Assembly: GCA_008373205.1 (NCBI GenBank)
Contig: RQOS01000031.1
Location: 1 to 63,408 of the forward strand
Origin: SAR202 cluster bacterium
Lineage (GTDB): Bacteria > Chloroflexota > Dehalococcoidia > Lucifugimonadales > Lucifugimonadaceae
Direction of reading: 5' to 3'
Length of the DNA: 63,408 nt
Shown: positions 6,134 through 16,866 of the stretch, piece by piece
How the letters are laid out: each line of letters begins with the position of its first letter
Position numbering within the stretch: position 1 is the first letter of the stretch
Translations under genes and position numbers: made by a program
The notes under the pieces: generated by a model
Told to the model about the DNA's origin: nothing
Seen by the model: the letters and a program-made list of their open reading frames with translations, nothing else
Database searches by the model: none

Positions 6134-7627
6134 ATGACAAATTCAATTCTACCTGAAATCCTGAATTCAGGAAAAGAAAATTCAACTGCAATTTCAATTC
6201 CTGACAAGTTTAATGTTAGTTATTCTGAATTGAAAGCATTAGTTTCAGAAACATCTGAAAAGCTAAATGACTTTGGAACAATTAATGAAAAACCTATAGT
6301 AATAGTCCTAAGAAATAATGCTGAATTTATAATCAGTTTCTTAGGTGTAACGAATACTAATTCAATCGCTGCACCATTAAACCCTGAATTTACGGATGAA
6401 GAATTTAAGTTTTATCTTGATGATATTCAGCCTTCTTTAGTAATTACTACAGATGATCATAAAGTAATAAATGAGGCAAGGTCTAAGAATATTCCCGTAT
6501 GCATAATCTCTTATTCTGATAAAAAATTAAGTCTAAGTTTTGAAGGAAAGCTTTCAGGTAATAATGATACAAATAAACCAACTAATAACAACTCATGCTT
6601 ATTCTTGCATACATCAGGAACTACAAGTAGGCCCAAAGGTGTACCTCTTAAGCATAAAAACTTACTAAAATCTCTAGATAATATAGTAAATACCTATGAA
6701 CTTTCTGAACAGGATATAGCTATGGTAGTTATGCCATTATTTCATGTTCATGGACTTATTGGAGTTGCTTTATCAACATTAGCATCAGGAGGAGAAATAG
6801 TTATACCTGAAAAATTTTCAGCAAGTGCATTTTGGAAAATTCAAAAAGACTATAATGCCACTTGGTACTCAGCTGTTCCAACAATTCATCAAATATTACT
6901 ATTAAGAGCAGAAGATGATAACGCACCTAAAAAATCTTTTAGATTAATAAGATCTTGTTCGGCAGCTTTAGCTCCATCAGTTTTAGAAGATTTAGAAAAA
7001 CGATTTGGAGCTCCAGTTCTTGAGGCATACGGAATGACCGAAGCCTCTCATCAAATGAGTTCTAACCCATTGCCGCCAAACAAAAGAAAGGCAGGAAGCG
7101 TAGGAATTCCAACTGGAGTGGATATAAATATTATGTCCATGGAAAGCATAGGAAAAATGCTAAATTCAAGTGAAATAGGTGAAGTTGTTATCAAAGGTGA
7201 AAACGTTACCAGTGGATATCATAATAATCAAGAAGCAAATGATGACTCATATATTGATGGATGGTTTAGAACTGGAGATCAAGGTTTTATTGATGAAGAT
7301 GGCTACCTAAACTTAACAGGAAGAATCAAAGAACTTATAAATAGAGGTGGAGAAAAGATTTCTCCTCTTGAGGTAGATTCAATACTTATCAATCACCCTT
7401 CAGTTAACGAAGCAGTATGTTTTGCCCATCCAGATGAAAAATATGGAGAAGTTGTTCATGCGGCCTTGGTAACTAATTCTGAAGTTAGTGAGAATGAAAT
7501 TCAGGAATTTTGTTCTAAATCTTTAGCTAGCTTTAAGGTGCCTGAAAAAATTCATTTTGCTGAAAAACTTCCTAGAACAGCTACTGGTAAAATACAAAGA
7601 AGAAACGTGGCTAAATTCTTTAGTTAA
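6134..7627 (+). CDS. AMP-dependent acyl-CoA synthetase, oxalate-CoA ligase-like
   Basis: 497-residue adenylating enzyme (ANL superfamily) that forms an acyl-AMP and then an acyl-CoA. The P-loop-like motif LFLHTSGTTSRPKGVPLKHKN, the segment MPLFHVHGLIG, ATWYSAVPTIHQILL, the A8 hinge GWFRTGDQGFIDEDGYLNLTGR and the catalytic Lys in PRTATGKIQRR are all present. The first three segments are close to those of plant AAE3 and yeast Pcs60 oxalyl-CoA synthetases, suggesting a short dicarboxylate such as oxalate. GAGGGAATAAAATG gives a good start. It heads a cluster with an SDR, a HAD phosphatase and an HpcH aldolase. Confidence 0.8.
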   Translation: MTNSILPEILNSGKENSTAISIPDKFNVSYSELKALVSETSEKLNDFGTINEKPIVIVLRNNAEFIISFLGVTNTNSIAAPLNPEFTDEEFKFYLDDIQPSLVITTDDHKVINEARSKNIPVCIISYSDKKLSLSFEGKLSGNNDTNKPTNNNSCLFLHTSGTTSRPKGVPLKHKNLLKSLDNIVNTYELSEQDIAMVVMPLFHVHGLIGVALSTLASGGEIVIPEKFSASAFWKIQKDYNATWYSAVPTIHQILLLRAEDDNAPKKSFRLIRSCSAALAPSVLEDLEKRFGAPVLEAYGMTEASHQMSSNPLPPNKRKAGSVGIPTGVDINIMSMESIGKMLNSSEIGEVVIKGENVTSGYHNNQEANDDSYIDGWFRTGDQGFIDEDGYLNLTGRIKELINRGGEKISPLEVDSILINHPSVNEAVCFAHPDEKYGEVVHAALVTNSEVSENEIQEFCSKSLASFKVPEKIHFAEKLPRTATGKIQRRNVAKFFS

Positions 7628-7648
7628 TAAAAAAATTTTGGAGAAAAA

Positions 7649-8395
7649 ATGAACTTAGACTTAAGTAATAAAAAGGTTATTATTACCGGAGGATCAACTG
7701 GTATTGGAAAAGAAGTTGTAACACTATTTGCTACGAATGGGGCAAAAGTTGCAATTTTTGATGTAAATGACACTGAAGGAATAGAGCTTACTAATCAATT
7801 AAACAAAGATGGGCATGAAATTAGATATTGGCATGTTGATGTAAGGGATTCCAATCAAGTTTCAGGAGGCGTGATGGCCGCTGAACAATGGTTGGAAGGA
7901 GTAGATATTCTTATTAATCTTGCTGGCATTTTACAAGGTGCTTCAATTAATATAGAAGAATTTCCTGACGAAGTATGGGATTCGGTGGTAGGAATAAACT
8001 TAACAGGCAGCTATCTAATGGTTAAGCACGTCTCTAATTATATGATCAAACAAAAAAAAGGTGTGATCATATTAACAAGTTCCGGAGCAGGTGTACTTGG
8101 AGGATCTTCATCATATGCTTATGGTTCATCGAAAGGTGGAGTCCATGGGTTAAGCTTAGTAATGATGGACAAGCTTTCACAATATGGAATAAGAGTTCAT
8201 GACATATTACCAGGATCAGTAGATACTCCATTAAAGAATTCTCAAATTGAAACTACTAGAGATATAACAGGGAATCAAGATGAGTATAAAAATGTTAAAA
8301 AAATCTTAGTTAATCCAGAAGGTATAGCAAAAATAATTTATTTCATGTGCTCAGATGAAGCAGCTCTTTTAAAAGGTTCAATTAGAACGGAATGA
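7649..8395 (+). CDS. SDR family oxidoreductase
   Basis: 248 residues, classical short-chain dehydrogenase. The cofactor motif TGGSTGIGKE, the NLAG sequence (NNAG variant), Ser in LTSSGAG and the catalytic YGSSK are all present. Asp in FDVND after the second strand suggests NAD rather than NADP. The ATGA overlap with the next gene (4 bases) shows translational coupling. The C-terminus stops at about 245 residues without the usual GG-hydrophobic end, so it may be slightly short. Substrate unknown; context suggests a hydroxy- or keto-acid. Confidence 0.85.
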   Translation: MNLDLSNKKVIITGGSTGIGKEVVTLFATNGAKVAIFDVNDTEGIELTNQLNKDGHEIRYWHVDVRDSNQVSGGVMAAEQWLEGVDILINLAGILQGASINIEEFPDEVWDSVVGINLTGSYLMVKHVSNYMIKQKKGVIILTSSGAGVLGGSSSYAYGSSKGGVHGLSLVMMDKLSQYGIRVHDILPGSVDTPLKNSQIETTRDITGNQDEYKNVKKILVNPEGIAKIIYFMCSDEAALLKGSIRTE

Positions 8396-9069
8396 ACATA
8401 AAATTATCGGAATATAAGGGTGTTGTTTTTGATCTAGATGACACTTTAATTGATAGAAAAAAAGCATACTCTGAAATATTTACTCTTTTGTATAAAGAGC
8501 ATGAAGTTTTCAACAGTAAACTTACACTAGAAGAATCATTATCATTCTTCTGGACACTTAGTCCAAATAATTCAATAGATATAAAAAATGCTTTTTCAGA
8601 AATTAAATTAAAATTCCCGACATTCAAACTAGATTTTGAAAACTTTTACAGATTCTACTACGACAATATGATTAATCTTGTAAAACCTTACGACGGAGTA
8701 AAAGATTTCTTGTTACAACTAGTAAAACAAAATATCAACTTTGGAGTTGTAACAAATGGTAACGAATATCAATTTAAAAAAATTAAAAATACTGGGCTTG
8801 AAGGGCTATTTAATTTCGTAATTGCTTCTGAAATTTTTGGGTACAATAAGCCAGATATAGAAATATATCAAGAAACTCTCAGACAGTTAAAATTAACAAG
8901 TAAAGATGTTGAAAATGTAATATTTATAGGCGACAATCCATATACAGATATAATAGGTGCTAAGAAAATAGGGTTCAAAACTGCATGGATTAAAATGGAT
9001 TTTGAATACCCTAAAGATTTATCTCCTCCCGATTATATTATTGAAAGTTTTAATGAAATAGAAGTTTAA
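8392..9069 (+). CDS. HAD-superfamily hydrolase (YjjG/phosphoglycolate-phosphatase type)
   Basis: 225 residues. Motif I FDLDDTLIDR carries the nucleophile and acid Asp, motif II is TNGN, motif III Lys is in YNKPDIEIY, and motif IV is GDNPYTDIIGA. An alpha-helical C1 cap lies between motifs I and II. Likely a phosphatase for a nucleotide or sugar/phosphoglycolate. It starts inside the SDR stop codon and is followed after 13 bases by the aldolase, so a four-gene transcript is probable. Confidence 0.85.
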   Translation: MNIKLSEYKGVVFDLDDTLIDRKKAYSEIFTLLYKEHEVFNSKLTLEESLSFFWTLSPNNSIDIKNAFSEIKLKFPTFKLDFENFYRFYYDNMINLVKPYDGVKDFLLQLVKQNINFGVVTNGNEYQFKKIKNTGLEGLFNFVIASEIFGYNKPDIEIYQETLRQLKLTSKDVENVIFIGDNPYTDIIGAKKIGFKTAWIKMDFEYPKDLSPPDYIIESFNEIEV

Positions 9070-9082
9070 GAAAGAGGGAATT

Positions 9083-9883
9083 ATGAAACCAGAAGACATT
9101 AAGAAGACCTTACAGTCAGGTGGTAAGGTTTTTGGAACTATGATCAATTTTGTTGAAGGAAGTAGATGGGCTACAGCGTTCTCATCCAAAGCTTTGGACT
9201 ATGTCATCATAGACGCTGAACATGGCTCTTATTCAAGAGGTGAAGTGGCAAGAATGGTCGCTATAGGTCAAAGTGTTGGCTTATCTGTGATTGTTAGAGT
9301 TGCTGATCCAGACCCAACTCTTGTAGCAATAGCATTAGACTCAAGGGCTGATGGAGTCTTGGTTCCATATTGTGAAGACGCAGAAATGATTCAAAGGTGT
9401 GCCTGGAAAGTTCAATTGCATCCATTGAAAGGAAAAGCCTTTGAAGATGTTTTAAAATCTGAAAAATTCCCAAGTCAAAAAACAAAAGATTATCTTTACA
9501 AAAGGAATGGGCATAGGATTATGATCGTTGGAATAGAAAGTATTACAGCAGTAAATAACCTTGATAATTTAATTTCTAAGGGTCCAATCGATGGAGTTTT
9601 TGTGGGTCCAAATGATCTCTCTACATCAATGGGCATACCAGATGAATTAGAAAATAAGGAATACTTAGATACTCTAACTAAAATTATAAATGTTTCTGAG
9701 TCTCATAATATTCCTGTAATGGTTCATGGATTTACCGAAGAGAGAACTAAAAAAACTATAGATCTTGGTGCAAGATTTGTTCTTCATAGCTCTGACGGAG
9801 GAATGATCACTCAGTCAATAGATAGAGAGTTCAATGCTATTAGAGATGAAAAAGTGGAAAGCACAGAATCTGAAGCAATATAA
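9083..9883 (+). CDS. HpcH/HpaI aldolase family protein
   Basis: 266 residues of the class II pyruvate aldolase family that cleaves 2-keto-3-deoxy (and 4-hydroxy-2-oxo) acids. Key segments: DYVIIDAEHG with the catalytic His, the Arg of VRVADPDP, GVLVPYCEDA, GIESITAVNN, and GPNDLSTSMG with the metal-proximal Asp. This is the 2-dehydro-3-deoxyglucarate aldolase (GarL)-like pattern. GAGGGAATTATG is a strong start. A sugar-acid breakdown role fits other enzymes in the window. Its stop lies 4 bases from the converging PIG-L gene. Confidence 0.85.
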   Translation: MKPEDIKKTLQSGGKVFGTMINFVEGSRWATAFSSKALDYVIIDAEHGSYSRGEVARMVAIGQSVGLSVIVRVADPDPTLVAIALDSRADGVLVPYCEDAEMIQRCAWKVQLHPLKGKAFEDVLKSEKFPSQKTKDYLYKRNGHRIMIVGIESITAVNNLDNLISKGPIDGVFVGPNDLSTSMGIPDELENKEYLDTLTKIINVSESHNIPVMVHGFTEERTKKTIDLGARFVLHSSDGGMITQSIDREFNAIRDEKVESTESEAI

Positions 9884-9887
9884 AAGA

Positions 9888-10628
9888 TTAATTTAAATCA
9901 AACTTAGCAAAAGCTTCAGCATAAGGCGTATTGCATATTTTTCCTACGTCTACCCTTCTACTTTGATGAAATTCTCTGGCTTGTACTGGGTCAGATATTT
10001 GACTAGTATGGGCCAGAAGAGCATTAGTAGCTGTATCTACATCTACTTTTTCTAAAGGATTAAAAAAATAATTAGGATTACTGTTGTTGCCCATATTAAA
10101 CATATTTATCCAAACTTGTTTTACCTTATGAGGTTCAAAACCTTCTTCTAACAACTCAGGAAAAGTTAAGTGGTCCCTTGCGCTTGGAAAAACGGCTGAT
10201 AGAGTTGCTTCACCTGCAGCGAAATGATCTGGATGCCCTATGTATCCTGATGAAAGCAGATCTCTATTTGGGTTTGTAGTAATTACTATTGATGGCTTAT
10301 ATCTTCTAATTTCTCTTGAGATATCTTTTCTGACATCTAAACTAGGCTCTAAATATCCATCAGGATATCCTAGAAACTCTATAGCTTTTAGGCCAAGTAT
10401 TTTTCCAGCATCTCTTTGCTCATTTTCTCTTATTTCTGAAAGTTTTTTACTAGATATAGATCTATCTTCTGTTCCTTTTGAGCCATCAGTACAAAGAACA
10501 TATATTACATCCCATCCTAGCCTAGTCCATTTCGCAACAGAGCCTGAACATCCCCATTCAGCATCATCGGGGTGGGCAGTTACTACCATCGCTATTTTTT
10601 CAAGATTTTCTGACAAAATAACCTCCAT
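9888..10628 (-). CDS. PIG-L/LmbE family deacetylase
   Basis: 246-residue zinc-dependent deacetylase-fold enzyme acting on N-acetyl sugars or related conjugates. The metal/catalytic motif AHPDDAEWGC near residue 18 and the later GHPDHFAAGEAT motif provide His, Asp and His ligands. The family includes MshB/BshB-type and many uncharacterised enzymes. It is convergent with the HpcH gene (gap 4 bases) and divergent from the hydrolase-purEK operon. Substrate cannot be told. Confidence 0.85.
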   Translation of the reverse strand: MEVILSENLEKIAMVVTAHPDDAEWGCSGSVAKWTRLGWDVIYVLCTDGSKGTEDRSISSKKLSEIRENEQRDAGKILGLKAIEFLGYPDGYLEPSLDVRKDISREIRRYKPSIVITTNPNRDLLSSGYIGHPDHFAAGEATLSAVFPSARDHLTFPELLEEGFEPHKVKQVWINMFNMGNNSNPNYFFNPLEKVDVDTATNALLAHTSQISDPVQAREFHQSRRVDVGKICNTPYAEAFAKFDLN

Positions 10629-10682
10629 AAAAAAAACTTACTTTATAATAATAGATATAAATATTCAAATAAAAAGACTCAG

Positions 10683-11357
10683 ATGACATCTTATTTATCG
10701 TTTGGCAGTGGTCCAAGTTTAATCCTTGGACACGGAATGGCTCAAAATAAAAAATCTTGGATAGAAACTGGATGGGTGGATAGATTATCTTCAGTCAGAA
10801 CAGTTCATGTTTTTGATTTTGAAGGACATGGCTCAAATGAAGGAAAAATTGATTCAAGAAAACTAACAGTTCCCGAGATGACAAAAAATATTGATTATTT
10901 GATTGAAAATTTAGGAATTAATGATTTTGATTATATGGGATTTTCCATGGGCGCAAGAGCAGGATTTGAATTAGCATCTAAAAATAAAAAAATCAATAAA
11001 TTAATTTCTCTAGGAATGCACCCAGGTTCGCCTAAGCTGGAAGAGAGAAGATTCAAGAAAAAATCTCTAGCAATGAAAAAGCTAGGTGATAAAACTGGAA
11101 AAGAAAATTATTTCACTTATAGCAAAATTTTTAAAGAAGCACTTAGTTGGGAAGGTGCTTATAAAAAAATTAAATGGAAAAAAGAAAATCATCTGATTGT
11201 AATGGGCGAAAAAGATGATAATTTTGATTTAACAGAAAAACTTATGAATCAAAATTATAAAGATAATTTTTTAGTATTAAACGGAGTAAATCATAAAAAT
11301 ACTTTTGATGAACCAGAACATTCAATAGATGCTATAATTAATTTTTTACAAACATAG
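10683..11357 (+). CDS. Alpha/beta hydrolase
   Basis: 224 residues. The oxyanion region GHGMAQNKKSW, the nucleophile elbow GFSMGARAG (Ser), Asp in MGEKDDNFDL and His in GVNHKNTF form a plausible catalytic triad. The order and length match a minimal alpha/beta hydrolase fold with a short lid. Nine bases separate it from purE, so it is probably the first gene of the purEK operon. Substrate unknown. Confidence 0.8.
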   Translation: MTSYLSFGSGPSLILGHGMAQNKKSWIETGWVDRLSSVRTVHVFDFEGHGSNEGKIDSRKLTVPEMTKNIDYLIENLGINDFDYMGFSMGARAGFELASKNKKINKLISLGMHPGSPKLEERRFKKKSLAMKKLGDKTGKENYFTYSKIFKEALSWEGAYKKIKWKKENHLIVMGEKDDNFDLTEKLMNQNYKDNFLVLNGVNHKNTFDEPEHSIDAIINFLQT

Positions 11358-11366
11358 GAGTTAAAA

Positions 11367-11879
11367 TTGAGCAAGATATCAAAAGATCCTTTAGTTTCAG
11401 TTATTATGGGAAGTAAAAGCGACCTTGATACTATGAGGCTAGCCTCTGAAGTCCTAAGAGAACTTGAAATTCCTCATGAGACTAAAATTATTTCTGCTCA
11501 CAGAACTCCTGATCTAATGTTTGAATTTGCAAAAAATGCTAAAGATAGAGGTATAAAAGTAATAATAGCAGGTGCAGGTGGCGCTGCTCATCTTCCAGGC
11601 ATGGTTGCATCCATAACTGAATTACCTGTAATTGGCGTTCCTGTAAAATCTTCTAATCTAAATGGTTTAGATTCCTTATTATCGATTGTTCAAATGCCAA
11701 AAGGTGTACCTGTTGCAACTGTAGCTATAGGCCAATCAGGTGCAGAAAATTCTGCTTTACTTGCAGGAAAAATATTAGCATTAAGTGATAAAGAAGTGTC
11801 AAAAAGAATTAAAAATAGAATTTCTGAAAATAGCATGAATGTGGCCAAAGATAGTCATATTGGAACTTGGTTAGAATAA
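11367..11879 (+). CDS. purE: N5-carboxyaminoimidazole ribonucleotide mutase
   Basis: 170-residue class I PurE that moves the carboxyl group from N5 to C4 in purine synthesis. [13 protein letters not shown], the catalytic His in [22 protein letters not shown] and [10 protein letters not shown] are all typical. The start is TTG with AGGAG seven bases upstream. purK follows after 3 bases. The C-terminal 15-20 residues form a short extra tail. Confidence 0.95.
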   Translation: MSKISKDPLVSVIMGSKSDLDTMRLASEVLRELEIPHETKIISAHRTPDLMFEFAKNAKDRGIKVIIAGAGGAAHLPGMVASITELPVIGVPVKSSNLNGLDSLLSIVQMPKGVPVATVAIGQSGAENSALLAGKILALSDKEVSKRIKNRISENSMNVAKDSHIGTWLE

Positions 11880-11882
11880 AAA

Positions 11883-13007
11883 TTGGAAAATAATTCAATA
11901 GGTATAATAGGTGGCGGCCAATTATGTCAAATGTTATCCGAATATTTAGATAGCATTGATAAAAAAGTTTATTTCATTGATCCTTCAGAAAATCCTCCAG
12001 CAAAAAGTACAAATGCTATTCATATTAGAAAAGATTATGGAGACAAAGAAGCTTTAGAATTTCTATCTAAACAATGTGATGCCATAACTTATGAATTTGA
12101 AAATATACCAGTAGAAAGCTTAAGTTTTCTAAATACAGATATTACTATAAATCCTAGTCCGTATATTCTTTCTATTTCACAAAATAGATTAAATGAGAAA
12201 AGAAATTTTACTAGGTGTGGAATAAGTACTCCTAACTTTACTAGTTTTAACAAGGGAGATGACCTAGTTTCAGTTATTGAGAAATCAAATATAAATTTTC
12301 CAATAATATTAAAAACAAATACTCTTGGGTACGACGGGAAAGGTCAATATAGAATTGATAATCGTGAGGACGCAGAACATAATTTACAGCATTTAGATGA
12401 AAAGACTGACTATATTATCGAAGAAGTTGTAAATTTCAAAAAAGAATTCTCAGTAATCATAGGAAAGGACAGCTTTGGAAATATTGAATACTTCCAACCA
12501 ATAGAAAATATCCATAAAAATGGGATTCTAGATATATCTATTTACCCTGCAAGAATTACCAAAGAAACTGAAAAAAATTCCATTGAATTAGCGACTAAAT
12601 TCATCAATGAAATAAAATTAACTGGGATTTTAGCTATCGAAATGTTTCTTAATACTAACGATAAAATACTTTTCAATGAAATAGCACCTAGACCACATAA
12701 TTCAGGCCACCTTACAATACAAACTCATTCAATCTCTCAATTTGGTTTATTAGGTGAAATAGTTTCAAACAAAAAAATCTGTAAACCTTTATCAAATAAA
12801 AAGGCTGTTATGAAAAACATATTAGGAGAATTTTTTAATAAAAAAAATTATAAGGAAATACTCAATGAAATAAAAAATATGGATAATCACTATTTAAAGC
12901 TTTACAACAAAGATGATGCAAAGACTGGTAGGAAAATGGGGCACGTAACAATAATTACTGATGATATTGAAAATTCTTTGGTTAAAATAAACGCATTAAT
13001 AGATTAG
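11883..13007 (+). CDS. purK: N5-carboxyaminoimidazole ribonucleotide synthase
   Basis: 374-residue ATP-grasp enzyme making N5-CAIR from AIR, bicarbonate and ATP. GIIGGGQLCQML (PurK opening), EFENIP, KTNTLGYDGKGQYRI, and NEIAPRPHNSGHLTI with the metal-binding Glu/Asn are all visible. It begins with TTG almost touching purE and ends 41 bases before the SDR pair. Length is usual for the family. Confidence 0.95.
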   Translation: MENNSIGIIGGGQLCQMLSEYLDSIDKKVYFIDPSENPPAKSTNAIHIRKDYGDKEALEFLSKQCDAITYEFENIPVESLSFLNTDITINPSPYILSISQNRLNEKRNFTRCGISTPNFTSFNKGDDLVSVIEKSNINFPIILKTNTLGYDGKGQYRIDNREDAEHNLQHLDEKTDYIIEEVVNFKKEFSVIIGKDSFGNIEYFQPIENIHKNGILDISIYPARITKETEKNSIELATKFINEIKLTGILAIEMFLNTNDKILFNEIAPRPHNSGHLTIQTHSISQFGLLGEIVSNKKICKPLSNKKAVMKNILGEFFNKKNYKEILNEIKNMDNHYLKLYNKDDAKTGRKMGHVTIITDDIENSLVKINALID

Positions 13008-13048
13008 AATAATGAAACAATTTATAAAAATAATTAATTGAGGGAAAA

Positions 13049-13864
13049 ATGGAAAAAGAACTAAAAGGAAAAGTTGCAATAGTTACTGGAGCCGGCAGAT
13101 TGAGAGGAATTGGAAGAGCTGCTGCAGTAGCTTTAGCTAGACTGGGTGCCGATGTAGTAGTAACCGGAACTGGCAGAAGCCCAGATTCATTCCCAGATGA
13201 TGAGAAAAAAATCGGATGGCGAGATATTGAAAGTGTTTCTGAACAGATAAGAAATGAAGGTCAAAAAGCGTTGCCACTTATCTCAAATGTGACGAGCCAA
13301 GAAGATGTACAAAAAATGGTAGATGACACTATGAATGAATTTGGAAGAATAGATATATTGATAAACAATGCAGCTTATGCCCGAGCTGAAGATAGAGTCC
13401 CAATATTAGATTTAGGTGAGGATACTTTTCAAAAAGTCATGGATATAAAAGTAACTGGAACCTTTCTTTGTACCAAAGCCGTGGTAAAACACATGATTGA
13501 TGGTGGAAATGGCGGGAAGATAGTAAATATTTCTTCTACTGCAGGTAAAAAAGGCTCCGCAAACACTTTAGCTTATAATGGCGCTAACTTTGCAATTGTT
13601 GGAATGACACAATCTATGGCTAGAGAATTGGGGCCCCATAACATTAACGTAAATGCAGTCTGCCCTGGTGCGGTTGATACACATAGAATGGATGTCCTTG
13701 GAAGAGGAGATACATGGAATACTATGGCTGACACAACTCCAATTGGAAGAAATGGAACAGACGAGGAAGTTGGAGATTTTTGTGCATATCTTTGTACCGA
13801 GGCTGCTTCTTGGATACACGGTCAATCCATTAATCAAAATGGCGGAACTGTGATGGAACATTAA
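13049..13864 (+). CDS. SDR family protein with YxxxN active site, copy 1
   Basis: 271 residues, Rossmann fold. The cofactor loop is TGAGRLRGIG, two residues longer than classical TGxxxGxG. NNAA and the SST catalytic serine region are present, but the catalytic Tyr176 is followed by Asn180 (YNGAN) instead of Lys, so the usual YxxxK is YxxxN. The end SINQNGG is normal. It is preceded by GAGGG and followed after 2 bases by a paralogue of identical length with the same substitution. Either an altered catalytic mechanism or a non-catalytic cofactor-binding role is possible. Confidence 0.85.
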   Translation: MEKELKGKVAIVTGAGRLRGIGRAAAVALARLGADVVVTGTGRSPDSFPDDEKKIGWRDIESVSEQIRNEGQKALPLISNVTSQEDVQKMVDDTMNEFGRIDILINNAAYARAEDRVPILDLGEDTFQKVMDIKVTGTFLCTKAVVKHMIDGGNGGKIVNISSTAGKKGSANTLAYNGANFAIVGMTQSMARELGPHNINVNAVCPGAVDTHRMDVLGRGDTWNTMADTTPIGRNGTDEEVGDFCAYLCTEAASWIHGQSINQNGGTVMEH

Positions 13865-13866
13865 AA

Positions 13867-14682
13867 ATGGATAGAGAACTATTAGGTAAAGTAGCAATAG
13901 TAACTGGAGCTGGAAGGCTTAGAGGAATAGGAAGAGCCACTGCAGTATCGTTAGCAAAGTTAGGAGCAAAAATAGTTGTCACTGGTACTGGAAGAGACCC
14001 TAATACATTCCCAGAAGATGAAAAAGAGGTTGGCTGGAAGGATGTTGAATCAACTGCAGATCAAATTCGTGATGAAGGTTCTGAAGCTCTTACTATGACA
14101 ACTAATATTTCTAGAGAGACTGAAGTTAATGAACTCTTTGAGAGAACTTTAGAAACATTTGGCAGAGTCGATATTCTTGTAAACAATGCTGCTGCACCTT
14201 ATGGAGAGGACAGAGTCCCTGTTGTTGATTTAGATAATGAAATTTTTAAAAAAGTAATGGATATAAAAGTTTTTGGATCTTTTTTATGTTCAAAAATAGC
14301 AGCAAAAATAATGATTGAGCAAAACGAAGGAGGAAGAATCATCAACTTATCCTCAACTGCAGGAAAAGAAGGAAATGCTAGAATGGCAGCTTATAATGCA
14401 GCTAATTTTGCTATAGATGGATTCACTCAAGCACTTTCAAAAGAACTTGCAGAAAATAAAATTACTGTAAATTCAGTTTGTCCTGGACAAACCGAAACTG
14501 CAAGATTAGACCCACTTGGTAGAGGGGCTCTTTGGAAAAGTAGAGCTGAATCTATTCCAATGGGAAGAGTTGGAACTGATGATGAAGTTGCAGATTTAAT
14601 TACATTTTTAGCAAGCGATAGGGCTAGATTTATCACAGGCCAATCAATAAATATCAACGGCGGAGCTCTAACTTCTAGGTAA
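13867..14682 (+). CDS. SDR family protein with YxxxN active site, copy 2
   Basis: 271 residues, roughly half identical to the preceding gene along its whole length with no gaps, so a tandem duplicate that has diverged. It keeps the extended TGAGRLRGIG loop, NNAA and SSTAGK, and again has Tyr176-x3-Asn180 (YNAAN). The largest differences are in the C-terminal substrate loop after PG, so the two copies may form a heterodimer or serve different substrates. It ends 140 bases before groES. Confidence 0.85.
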   Translation: MDRELLGKVAIVTGAGRLRGIGRATAVSLAKLGAKIVVTGTGRDPNTFPEDEKEVGWKDVESTADQIRDEGSEALTMTTNISRETEVNELFERTLETFGRVDILVNNAAAPYGEDRVPVVDLDNEIFKKVMDIKVFGSFLCSKIAAKIMIEQNEGGRIINLSSTAGKEGNARMAAYNAANFAIDGFTQALSKELAENKITVNSVCPGQTETARLDPLGRGALWKSRAESIPMGRVGTDDEVADLITFLASDRARFITGQSININGGALTSR

Positions 14683-14722
14683 CATCATTCTTTTGTAAAT
14701 TTTGTTATGCGATGCTTTCTAT

Positions 14723-14750
14723 TTGACAGGTTCTCAAAATATTTTAAAAT
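14723..14750 (+). promoter_or_regulatory. Sigma-70-type promoter of groES-groEL
   Basis: TTGACA (14723-14728), 16-base spacer, TAAAAT (14745-14750). It predicts transcription from about 14757 and a 5' leader of about 65 bases before the groES start. Confidence 0.7.
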
Positions 14751-14781
14751 AGAAGGTGTAAAATCATAAATCAATTTTTAT

Positions 14782-14800
14782 TTGAGTACCTAAAACTCAA
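14782..14800 (+). promoter_or_regulatory. Short inverted repeat in the groES leader
   Basis: TTGAGT, seven bases, ACTCAA, just upstream of the AAGAGGAAGGA ribosome-binding site. It is not the CIRCE consensus (TTAGCACTC-N9-GAGTGCTAA). It could be a small RNA hairpin or a heat-shock operator of another type; function is a guess. Confidence 0.35.
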
Positions 14801-14822
14801 TAAAAGAGGAAGGAATAACTAA

Positions 14823-15119
14823 GTGGCACTTAAACTTAAACCATTGGGAGATAGACTAATAATTCAGCCTAATGAAGAAGATGACTCTAAAAGCTCAGGT
14901 GGAATAATTATTCCTGACACAGCAAAAGAAAAACCTCAAAAAGGTAAAGTTGTGGCTGCTGGAGAAGGAAGAGTAAATGATGATGGAAAAACTATATCTT
15001 TATCAGTTAAAAATGGGGACGAAGTTATATATTCCAAATATGCAGGAACAGAATATTCTGAAGGTGGTAAAGAATATTTAATAGTAAGAGAAAGCGATAT
15101 ACTCGCAATCGTTGGATAA
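14823..15119 (+). CDS. groS: Co-chaperonin GroES
   Basis: 98-residue lid of the GroEL folding chamber. [12 protein letters not shown], the mobile loop [24 protein letters not shown] and the C-terminal [27 protein letters not shown] are typical. The start is GTG with GAGGAAGG upstream. groEL follows after 47 bases. Confidence 0.97.
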   Translation: MALKLKPLGDRLIIQPNEEDDSKSSGGIIIPDTAKEKPQKGKVVAAGEGRVNDDGKTISLSVKNGDEVIYSKYAGTEYSEGGKEYLIVRESDILAIVG

Positions 15120-15148
15120 CACTAACAAATTTATAAAAAACACAATAA

Positions 15149-16810
<1,662 letters not shown>

Positions 16811-16833
16811 TAAATAATTACGCAACTAATAAT

Positions 16834-16866
16834 AAAAAAGGCTGAATTTATTCAGCCTTTTTTATT
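16834..16866. terminator. Bidirectional terminator between groEL and the DUF5343 gene
   Basis: AAAAAAGGCTGAA, TTTA loop, TTCAGCCTTTTTT. It has a GC-containing stem with an A-run on one side and a T-run on the other, so it can end both converging transcripts. It overlaps the stop codon of the - strand gene by a few bases. Confidence 0.85.

Noticed and set aside
10240-10686. 148-residue + strand frame opposite the PIG-L gene
   Set aside because: Antisense of a well-supported deacetylase; Ser/Leu-rich shadow composition.
14701-14822. CIRCE element before groES
   Set aside because: The consensus TTAGCACTC-N9-GAGTGCTAA is not present; only a shorter TTGAGT/ACTCAA repeat.
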